A DNA stretch of 8,207 nt from a bacterium (GTDB lineage Bacteria; Auribacterota; UBA3054). The DNA lies in the NCBI GenBank assembly GCA_017444325.1, contig JAFSWV010000046.1, positions 1-8,207 of the forward strand, read 5' to 3'. The notes under the pieces were generated by a model, which made no database searches, had not been told where the DNA came from, and saw only the letters and a list, made by a program, of their open reading frames with translations. This document shows, in pieces, positions 1-5,557 of the stretch (position 1 is its first letter; each line of letters opens with the position of its first letter). A program made the position numbers and the translations under genes.

Positions 1-933
1 AATGTCGAATGCAAAACCAATTCTGTCAAAAGTATAGAATTTATGCGCTACCGCCTGGTTGAGAATCTTTCTGTGGAAGGATGGAAAAACATGCTGGTGG
101 ATTATGCGAAAGACATGGCAAAGAACGCTCCCAATGAATTTGAACTGGAAACCATGCGGCCAGCTTACCGCCTGAAGATGAATTACGATGCGTTGGAGAA
201 GCTGACTGATGAAGACGTCGAGGCTGTAAAAAAAGCGAACGGCGGCAACAACAAGCTAAACTGGTGTTGGAATCTCTTGAAACCGCGGAACACTTTTCAT
301 GGCGGCCCATTGCATCTCGAGAAGCATGACTTTGCCAGCGCCTGGAGAAAAACTGATGTGGACACTCCGAAAAAGGACAGCATAAAGGATAGGTTTTTCT
401 GGTTTATCGGCGGCGCTTATGCCAAAGATTTCTGGGATGAATGGTACGCCTGCTGGACGGCGGAAGCACAAAGGTCGAAACCTAGAAAAGCGGTAATGGA
501 AGGGCTGCAAAGAGATTTTTCGTCTCTGGAAATTTACCTTTTACCTTTTTTGTACGAAGCTTTGAAGGCCGGCGACAAAACGCTTTTGTTTATGGTAAAA
601 AACAGAGAACCATTTGGCTATCAAATTGATACAAAAGATGTCCTAACTTGGTTGGAAGAAAACAAAGACGCTTACGATAGAAATCTTTCCGCAGAAGATG
701 GTTTGAAAAAAGCACGGCAAAACGCCTTGTGCTCCATCCGCTTCCTTGGGACGGATCCCGAGGACCCGGAAATTTTGAATAGGTGGGCGGAGGAAATCGC
801 GGAATATTATAAAAAGCCATTTGACCAGAGGGAAAAAGATTATTGGTACTACATGATAGGGGATGCCATGCCCAATAACTCGGGACATCTCAACGAGATC
901 ATTTCTGAAATCTTGCTTAAACAAAGTAGATAG
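1..933 (+). CDS. Hypothetical protein, 5' end outside the window
   Basis: The reading frame is open from base 1 to the TAG at 931-933, giving 310 residues. The first ATG (43) is probably internal, because 14 sense codons precede it and no Shine-Dalgarno site lies just upstream of it. I do not recognise the family. The visible protein has no signal peptide or membrane segment. It is rich in Trp (about 11), Phe, Tyr, Lys and Glu, with an aromatic cluster around residues 126-147 (FFWFIGGAYAKDFWDEWYAC, then W). The rest reads as charged amphipathic helices, so a soluble, mostly helical protein is my inference. The C-terminus is short and basic (LLKQSR). The gene is more AT-rich than the downstream thrS operon and is separated from it by a terminator and a new promoter, so it is not part of that operon. 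Confidence is high that it is coding and nil for function. Confidence 0.75.
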   Translation, partial: NVECKTNSVKSIEFMRYRLVENLSVEGWKNMLVDYAKDMAKNAPNEFELETMRPAYRLKMNYDALEKLTDEDVEAVKKANGGNNKLNWCWNLLKPRNTFHGGPLHLEKHDFASAWRKTDVDTPKKDSIKDRFFWFIGGAYAKDFWDEWYACWTAEAQRSKPRKAVMEGLQRDFSSLEIYLLPFLYEALKAGDKTLLFMVKNREPFGYQIDTKDVLTWLEENKDAYDRNLSAEDGLKKARQNALCSIRFLGTDPEDPEILNRWAEEIAEYYKKPFDQREKDYWYYMIGDAMPNNSGHLNEIISEILLKQSR

Positions 934-956
934 CAGTCCGTAGAATTGTTCTTTTG

Positions 957-990
957 AAGAGAGGAGCCGGTGAGGCTCCTCTCTTTTTTT
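957..990 (+). terminator. Rho-independent terminator after the first gene
   Basis: A perfect 12-bp stem (AAGAGAGGAGCC at 957-968 with GGCTCCTCTCTT at 974-985) closes a 5-base GGTGA loop. The T-run that starts in the stem continues to 990. It begins 23 bases after the TAG of the first gene and ends just before the thrS promoter, so it insulates the two transcription units. Confidence 0.93.
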
Positions 991-1000
991 GCCTTCCATA

Positions 1001-1029
1001 TTGACTTTAAAAGCCTCTTATCGTAAAAT
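1001..1029 (+). promoter_or_regulatory. Sigma70-type promoter for thrS-infC-rpmI-rplT
   Basis: TTGACT (1001-1006) and TAAAAT (1024-1029) each differ from the consensus -35 and -10 by one base, and the spacer is exactly 17 bases. The predicted transcription start is near 1036, giving a leader of about 50 bases that is AT-rich. That is too short for a T-box or other large leader riboswitch. No equally good promoter was seen between thrS and rplT, so this probably drives the whole operon. Confidence 0.75.
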
Positions 1030-1087
1030 ATCAATTCCTAATAAAAATATATAACTCTCTTTCGAGCAACTATAAAAAGGTCGTCAC

Positions 1088-2866
1088 ATGAACTTCGAAG
1101 ATCCGAAATATCGTGAAACTTTCTGGCACACCGAGAGCCACTGCCTGGCTCAGGCGGTCCTGCGACTCTACCCTGATGTTAAGCTTGCCATCGGCCCGGC
1201 TATTGAATAAGGTTTTTACTATGATTTCGACACGCTGACGCCTTTCTCTCCCGAAGACCTAGTCAAGATCGAAGAGGAGATCAAGAAGATCGCCGCCGCC
1301 GACTACAAGCTGGAGCGCGAGGAATGGTCCAGGGAGAAAGCCCTGGAGTATTTCAAAAGCAAGGACCAGACTTACAAAGTCGAGATCATAGAAGATCTTG
1401 GCGCCGAGGAAGTCTCCGTTTACAAGCAGGGCGAATTCTTAGACCTCTGCCGCGGCCCGCATCTTGAATCGACCGGCCCCGTGAAGGCCGTGAAGCTTCT
1501 TTCCGTGGCCGGCGCCTACTGGCGCGGCGACGAGCACCGTCCGATGCTGCAAAGGATCTACGGCGTGGCTTTCCCGACTCAGGAACAGCTCGACGAATAT
1601 CTGAATTACCTTGAGGAAGCCAAGAGAAGAGACCACCGCGTCCTTTTGAAGGACATGGATCTCGGCAGCTTCCACGAAGAGCTGGGCCCGGGCCTTATGG
1701 TCTGGCATCCCCGCGGCGCCTGCATCAGGAATGAGATCGAGAACTTCTGGCGCAACGAGCATCTTAAGAACGGTTACGATCTGGTCTATTCCCCGCACGT
1801 CGGCAAATCGACGCTTTGGGAGACCAGCGGACACCTTTCCTTCTATCGCGAAAATATGTTCCCCTCCATGGATGTTCCTCTGGACAACGACCAGACTCAG
1901 GAATATTTCGTGAAGCCGATGAACTGCCCCTTCCATATTCTCATTTACAAGAACAAGACCAGATCTTACCGCAACCTGCCCATGCGTATGGCGGAACTCG
2001 GTACGGTCTATCGTTTTGAGAGAAGCGGCGTGCTTCACGGTCTTCTGAGAGTCAGAGGCTTCACGCAGGACGACGCCCACATCTTCTGCCGCGAAGACCA
2101 GATGGAAGAGGAACTCGAAAGGACTCTGAAATTCTGCCTGCAGATGCTGCACAACTTCGGCTTTACCGAATACCACGTCTATATCTCCACCCGCCCGGAA
2201 GGCAAGTGCGTTGGCGAGGAGAGCCGCTGGAACGCCGCTCAGACCGCCCTCGAAAAGATCGTGGCCAAGCTCGGATTGAAGTACGACATCGACAAAGGCG
2301 GCGGCGCTTTCTACGGGCCCAAGATCGACATCAAGATCAAAGACATGCTGCATCGCGAATGGCAGTGCTCGACCATCCAGTTTGACTTCAATCTGCCTGA
2401 GCGCTTCAATATGACCTACGTTGGCGAAGACGGGCAGGAACATGTGCCTTACATGATCCACAGGGCGCTTTTGGGCGCCATAGAGCGTTTCTTCGCGGTC
2501 TATCTGGAGAACTGCGGCGGCAACTTCCCCTTGTGGCTCGCCCCCGAGCAGGTCAGGATAGTGCCGATTAAGGACGCTCACCTTGACTACGCCAAGGAAG
2601 TGCTCGCGGCCTTGCAGGAACGCGGCCTCAGGGCGACCGTGGACGAGACCCACCGCCCGATGGGCGCCAAGGTCCGCCAGGGCAAGATGGACAAGGTTCC
2701 CTATACGCTCGTTCTGGGCGACAAGGAAGCAAATGAGAAGACCGTGTCGGTCAGGACCAGATCCGGCAACCAGGCCAACGCTCTGCCGCTTGAAACGCTT
2801 ATCAATTCCCTCTGCAAGGAGCGCGACACGCACGCTCCCAGCGGCGAATGGGATAAAACCGAATAA
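1088..2866 (+). CDS. thrS: Threonyl-tRNA synthetase, TGS-less, interrupted by an in-frame TAA
   Basis: This class II synthetase charges tRNA-Thr with threonine in the cytosol. Read through one internal stop, the frame from ATG 1088 encodes 592 residues. The editing domain shows HTESH (His14, His18) and CRGPH (Cys121, His125), matching the E. coli HxxxH and Cys182/His186 sites. The catalytic core has zinc ligands Cys280 (KPMNCPFH), His331 (DDAHIF) and His458 (YMIHRALLG), motif 2 Arg309 (VYRFERS) and motif 3 Arg467 (GAIERF). The anticodon-binding domain runs from about 480 to the end. E. coli ThrRS is 642 residues. The difference is an absent N-terminal TGS domain, and an in-frame TAA at 1073 rules out a longer start. 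AAAAAGG at 1074-1080 is the likely ribosome site, 7 bases before ATG. Codon 41 (1208-1210) is TAA, where the family has Asp, Asn or Glu before GFYYDF. After it no ATG, GTG or TTG occurs in frame until GTG 1481, which would lose most of the editing domain. Identity is certain; whether the gene is functional is not. Confidence 0.95.
1208..1210 (+). other. In-frame TAA stop within thrS
   Basis: The context is IGPAIE-stop-GFYYDFD, in a block that is nearly invariant in ThrRS (IGPxIEDGFYYDFD or similar). The frame is the same before and after it, so this is a substitution, not an indel. GAA to TAA is a single-base change and Glu is acceptable at this site. TAA also ends thrS, rpmI, rplT and one transporter gene in this window, so reassignment of TAA is very unlikely. 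Confidence 0.95.
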
Positions 2867-2872
2867 CTAAAA

Positions 2873-2888
2873 AGAGGACAAAACTATT
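2873..2888 (+). promoter_or_regulatory. infC Shine-Dalgarno site and ATT start codon
   Basis: AGAGGA (2873-2878) lies 7 bases before ATT (2886-2888). The infC frame is closed upstream by TAA at 2868-2870, and the only standard-type start inside the frame is GTG 2946, which would remove the conserved NEDIKAPEVRLI region. ATT is therefore the start. ATT (or another AUU-type codon) on infC is a known, conserved feature that lets IF3 repress its own translation. Confidence 0.88.
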
Positions 2889-3419
2889 CGTAAGTACAAT
2901 CAAACCGATACGACCAGGGTCAATGAAGATATCAAAGCCCCGGAAGTGCGCCTGATCGCCGACGACGGCAAACAGCTTGGCATAGTCACCAGGCAGCGCG
3001 CGCTGGAAGAGGCCGAAAAGAGAAATCTTGATCTGGTGGAAGTCGCTTCCGGCGCCCAGCCTCCCGTCTGCCGCATCATCGATTACAGCAAGTATCGCTA
3101 TGAGCAGACCAGAAGGGAAAAGGACTCCCGCAAGCAGAGCCAGAAGACCCGGACCAAAGAGATCAAGTTCAGACCCGGCATCGACAGCGGCGATTTGGAA
3201 ACGAAGAAGAAACACATAATGGAATTTTTGGCGGACGGTTTCCACGTAAGAGTCGTCTGTTTCCACAAGGGCCGCGAAGCGGCTCACCAGGAAATGGGGC
3301 AAGAGCTCTTGGTGCGTCTGACCGAAGAACTGAAGGATTTTGGCGCGGTAGAGATACCCGTCAAGAAAATGGGCGCGAATTACACTATCGTTTTTGGGCC
3401 TGTGAAGGCCAAGAAATGA
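2886..3419 (+). CDS. infC: Translation initiation factor IF-3
   Basis: IF3 binds the 30S subunit, prevents premature 50S joining and proofreads the start codon and initiator tRNA. From the ATT start the protein has 177 residues (E. coli, 180). The N-terminal domain has the family signatures VNEDIKAPEVRLI (about residues 13-25), LGIVTRQRALEEAE and LDLVEVASGAQPPVCRIIDY (about 48-67). A basic Lys/Arg linker follows (about 73-92), then the C-terminal domain beginning KEIKFRPGIDSGD, with KGREAAHQEMG and the ending KAKK. It starts 19 bases after the thrS stop and is co-transcribed with rpmI and rplT, the usual arrangement. Regulation is probably by IF3 itself through the rare start codon. Nothing is missing or broken. 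Confidence 0.96.
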   Translation: MRKYNQTDTTRVNEDIKAPEVRLIADDGKQLGIVTRQRALEEAEKRNLDLVEVASGAQPPVCRIIDYSKYRYEQTRREKDSRKQSQKTRTKEIKFRPGIDSGDLETKKKHIMEFLADGFHVRVVCFHKGREAAHQEMGQELLVRLTEELKDFGAVEIPVKKMGANYTIVFGPVKAKK

Positions 3420-3422
3420 AAA

Positions 3423-3457
3423 GCGTCGTGTGGGGAAAACAGACTCCTCCGGGACGC
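3423..3457 (+). promoter_or_regulatory. Possible RNA hairpin in the infC-rpmI gap
   Basis: In the 78-base gap, GCGTC (3423-3427) is complementary to GACGC (3453-3457), and GGGG (3432-3435) can pair with CTCC (3447-3450) with one G-U pair. It lies upstream of, and does not cover, the rpmI ribosome site (3488-3492), and no T-run follows. In E. coli, L20 represses rpmI translation through structured RNA in this neighbourhood. A similar role here is only a guess and the structure is weak. Confidence 0.25.
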
Positions 3458-3497
3458 GCGCCTCTAAATTAACAAAACAAAAAAGACAGGAGCAATT

Positions 3498-3695
3498 ATG
3501 CCAAAAGTCAAAACCAAAAAGTCTGTGAGCAAGCGCTTTTCCGTCACCAAGAGCGGCAAAGTGAAACGCACAAACACCAAGTCCCGTCACCTGATGACCG
3601 GGAAGACCAGAAAGAACAAACGTTCTTTCCGTGACACGTCCATTTGCGGCACCACCGATGCCCGCAATGTCAAAGAAATGCTGCCGTATGGTTAA
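3498..3695 (+). CDS. rpmI: 50S ribosomal protein L35
   Basis: L35 is a small basic protein of the large ribosomal subunit. The 65-residue product starts MPKVKTKKSVSKRFSVTKSG, matching the universal MPKxKTKKSAAKRFKxTGSGK opening. It continues with the Arg/Lys-rich SRHLMTGKTRKNKRSFR stretch and ends MLPYG, as L35 typically ends in MLPY. Length is normal for the family (about 64-66). AGGAG at 3488-3492, 5 bases before ATG, fixes the start. It lies between infC and rplT as usual. In bacteria studied, rpmI translation is coupled to rplT and controlled by L20. Confidence 0.96.
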   Translation: MPKVKTKKSVSKRFSVTKSGKVKRTNTKSRHLMTGKTRKNKRSFRDTSICGTTDARNVKEMLPYG

Positions 3696-3736
3696 GGGCC
3701 ACCAGCGGTATAATCAAATCATAGGAGAATCTACTT

Positions 3737-4087
3737 ATGCCAAGAGCCACTAATAGTCCCGCCAGCAGGGAACGCAAACGCAAAATGCAGAAACTCGCCA
3801 AGGGTTTCTTCGGTCTGCGCCGCAACGGTAACCGCAACATGCAGGAAACCGTGGTCCGCGGTCTGGTTTACCAGTATCGCGATCGCCGCAACAAAAAGCG
3901 CAGCTTCCGCGCCTTGTGGATCACTCGTATCCACATCGCCGCCAACGAAGCCGGCATTTCTTACAACGCTTTCATCTCCGGCTTAGCCAAAGCCGGCGTG
4001 ACGCTGAACCGCAAGGTTCTCGCCAATCTGGCCGCCACCGAGCCTAAGGTTTTCGCCGAACTCGTGAAAGTCGCCAAAGAAGCGTAA
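3737..4087 (+). CDS. rplT: 50S ribosomal protein L20
   Basis: L20 binds 23S rRNA early in 50S assembly and, in E. coli and Bacillus, represses its own operon. The 116-residue product (E. coli 118) starts MPRATNSPASRERKRKMQKL, the long basic N-terminal helix. It then carries LAKGFFGLRRNGNR, YQYRDRRNKKRSFRALWITR (about residues 46-65) and INxAA-like IHIAANEAGISYNAFISGL, all L20 signatures, and ends in an Ala/Lys-rich helix. AGGAGA at 3723-3728, 8 bases before ATG, supports the start. It is 41 bases after rpmI and is the last gene of the operon, followed by a strong terminator. The third to seventh residues (RATNSPA) differ from the common RVKRG but are otherwise unremarkable. Confidence 0.96.
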   Translation: MPRATNSPASRERKRKMQKLAKGFFGLRRNGNRNMQETVVRGLVYQYRDRRNKKRSFRALWITRIHIAANEAGISYNAFISGLAKAGVTLNRKVLANLAATEPKVFAELVKVAKEA

Positions 4088-4110
4088 AGACGTTTTGTGC
4101 GTTAAAATAA

Positions 4111-4139
4111 AAAAGCCCTCCGCAAGGAGGGCTTTTTTT
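4111..4139. terminator. Bidirectional terminator between rplT and a convergent gene
   Basis: A 7-bp GC-rich stem (GCCCTCC at 4115-4121 with GGAGGGC at 4126-4132) closes a GCAA tetraloop of the GNRA class. Flanking AAAA and TTTT extend the pairing by 4 bp. T7 follows on the + strand (4133-4139). On the - strand the A-rich 4104-4114 supplies the T-run. It sits between the convergent stops of rplT (4087) and the membrane-protein gene (4141) and can serve both. Confidence 0.93.
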
Positions 4140-4140
4140 A

Positions 4141-5445
4141 TCACTGGATCTCATCGCTTGAGGCTGGCTCTTTCGATGCCTCCTCAAGAAGCGCTTTCTC
4201 TTCTTCGTCAGAGACGACTTTGAAAGCGCAGTAGGCGGTGAAGAGGAGGACCATTCCGGCGTAGATGAAGCAGAAGGCCATCGTCACTTCCTCCAGGGAA
4301 TTCTCGACGATGATCCTCGCTATGCCGCCAATCACTATGAAGACGAGTCCGAAGACTCTCAGAAGCACGCGGCTTTCCTTGAAACTTACCCAGACGTTGA
4401 AGAAGAGATAAACGAACCAGATCAAAAAGAAGAGATTGGAATAGAAAGCTTCCGGCAAAAGATAGAGCGCGTCGCCGACTTTCGTGCCGGTGCCGATGTT
4501 GCAGAGCAGGAAGATCGCCGTGATCAGGACGGGCAGGAAATAAGTGACCTTGGCGCGGGCTTTGGGGCCGGTCTTCCAGAAGAATATGAAGGCGTACGCG
4601 GTGACAGCCAGCTCCAGAACGTAGAAGATCGAAGTGAAGGCCGAGTAGGGGATGTTCTGCTTGAAGACGGACAGACTCAGATGATTGTTGAACCAGTCAG
4701 AACCCCAGATGCCTTCGAAAGCAAGGATGTATAGGACTACGGACGTTTCCAGGAAAGCGACGACGTAAGCGGTCTTGGAGAATTTCTCATTGAATTCCCT
4801 GATCTGAGGTGAGCAGGCCAGGCCCCAGAAGACCAGCGCGTTCAAAGAGAGCTGAAGCGGCCTGAAGGGGAGGATGTTTCCGAAGATGAACTGGGCCATG
4901 CCGAGCGTGGCGAGGGCCGCTGCGAAAGCCACGACGCTTTTCCTTAAGTAGGCATTCAAGGAAAAAACGCCCATGACAAAGAAGATCCCAAGATAGTAGA
5001 AACTGCTGCCGAAATCGTCGTCGGCCATGCCCTTGTTGAAAAGCAGGACGACCAGCGCATAACTGAGGACGTCATGAAGTTTGTAATTTCTGACGAAGCC
5101 GACAAGCAGCGAAAAAATCAGGATGCATCCGAGCTTCGTTTTGTCTTGCCAGAGGGAAGGCAGCAGGTGCCAGAGCGCGAAACCAATGAGAGCCGTGCCC
5201 ATGGCGGCCAATATTTCGGGAAAAGCTTTGAAGATCTTTTTCGTGGAAGGAGCGAATGCCAAACCGTGCAAAGCGATGCCGCAGCACAAAAGAAACCATT
5301 TGGAGGAAAAAATATTGTTCCAGTAGTTAATAAGAAGAATGAGCAAACCTATGCCCATGGCGATGCAGCCAAGGATCGCAATGAACTGCACGGTGTCTTT
5401 TTTGGCGTTGATCTCTTTGGTCTTAAATTTTTCATTGTTTTCCAT
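4141..5445 (-). CDS. Polytopic membrane protein, DUF2157-like
   Basis: The 434-residue product is an inner-membrane protein with about 13 hydrophobic segments, roughly at residues 20-41, 50-66, 76-98, 104-119, 124-138, 150-166, 170-192, 197-211, 225-245, 268-290, 300-316, 336-354, 359-380 and 386-408. The N-terminus is short and charged (MENNEKFKTKEINAKKD), and the C-terminal tail is acidic (DEEEKALLEEASKEPASSDE). The opening GCIAMGIGLLILLINYWNNI resembles the GxxLLxxGxxLLxxxNW pattern of DUF2157 proteins, whose function is unknown. That family call is from memory and moderate. I see no catalytic or substrate motif. AAGGAGG, 5 bases before ATG, makes the start firm. It stands 112 bases downstream of the NSS pair on the same strand, and could be read from its own promoter or by readthrough, since no terminator follows the transporter gene. 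Confidence 0.85.
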   Translation of the reverse strand: MENNEKFKTKEINAKKDTVQFIAILGCIAMGIGLLILLINYWNNIFSSKWFLLCCGIALHGLAFAPSTKKIFKAFPEILAAMGTALIGFALWHLLPSLWQDKTKLGCILIFSLLVGFVRNYKLHDVLSYALVVLLFNKGMADDDFGSSFYYLGIFFVMGVFSLNAYLRKSVVAFAAALATLGMAQFIFGNILPFRPLQLSLNALVFWGLACSPQIREFNEKFSKTAYVVAFLETSVVLYILAFEGIWGSDWFNNHLSLSVFKQNIPYSAFTSIFYVLELAVTAYAFIFFWKTGPKARAKVTYFLPVLITAIFLLCNIGTGTKVGDALYLLPEAFYSNLFFLIWFVYLFFNVWVSFKESRVLLRVFGLVFIVIGGIARIIVENSLEEVTMAFCFIYAGMVLLFTAYCAFKVVSDEEEKALLEEASKEPASSDEIQ

Positions 5446-5450
5446 AGAAA

Positions 5451-5457
5451 CCTCCTT
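5451..5457 (-). promoter_or_regulatory. Strong ribosome binding site of the membrane-protein gene
   Basis: On the - strand this reads AAGGAGG, a perfect anti-16S match, 5 bases before the ATG at 5445-5443. It fixes the start. Confidence 0.85.
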
Positions 5458-5471
5458 GATTATGTTGCCGC

Positions 5472-5541
5472 TTATATCTTAACAGAAAAAAGAGAAAATT
5501 GAAAGGTAAACAATTTACTCGGAAATTATATTTTATATCTT
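5472..5541. repeat. 9-base direct repeat, two copies
   Basis: TTATATCTT occurs at 5472-5480 and 5533-5541 on the + strand, 61 bases apart start to start, within the AT-rich intergenic gap. In so AT-rich a stretch, two copies may be chance. Confidence 0.3.
5506..5518. repeat. Small palindrome, operator-like
   Basis: The + strand reads GTAAACAATTTAC: 5-base arms GTAAA and TTTAC around CAA. It lies at the predicted transcription start of the - strand promoter above, where a repressor site would fit. The stem is too AT-rich and short to act as a terminator. No regulator gene is in the window. Confidence 0.3.
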
Positions 5542-5554
5542 GCGTTATATACAA
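5525..5554 (-). promoter_or_regulatory. Candidate promoter for the membrane-protein gene
   Basis: On the - strand TATAAT (5530-5525), a perfect -10, is preceded at 18 bases by TTGTAT (5554-5549), a weak -35 with only TTG matching. The predicted start is near 5518, with a leader of about 70 bases. The region is very AT-rich, so a chance match is possible. A second -10-like TAAGAT at 5481-5476 lacks a convincing -35. Confidence 0.4.
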
Positions 5555-5557
5555 TAG

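Noticed and set aside
1030..1087. T-box or other riboswitch before thrS
   Set aside because: The leader is only about 50 bases, AT-rich, and has no stems or terminator.
1208..1210. Recoding of TAA as a sense codon, or selenocysteine-like readthrough
   Set aside because: TAA ends several other genes here, no recoding structure was seen, and the known bacterial recodings use TGA or, rarely, TAG.
1439..2833. 464-codon open frame on the - strand across thrS
   Set aside because: It is an antisense shadow of thrS. The + strand encodes a full set of ThrRS motifs, and long antisense frames are common opposite such genes.
1481..2866. GTG 1481 as the true start of thrS
   Set aside because: Conserved ThrRS sequence continues upstream to ATG 1088, broken only by one TAA. 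No ribosome site precedes 1481, and the start would fall just after the editing CRGPH motif.
2946..3419. GTG 2946 as the infC start
   Set aside because: It lies inside the conserved IF3 N-terminal domain and has no ribosome site. ATT 2886 fits both.
2802..3590. 262-codon open frame on the - strand across infC
   Set aside because: It is antisense to infC and the start of rpmI, with no ribosome site or recognisable protein motif.
3709..3714. Perfect TATAAT between rpmI and rplT
   Set aside because: No -35 lies at a workable distance and there is no extended -10. The genes are 41 bases apart and normally co-transcribed.
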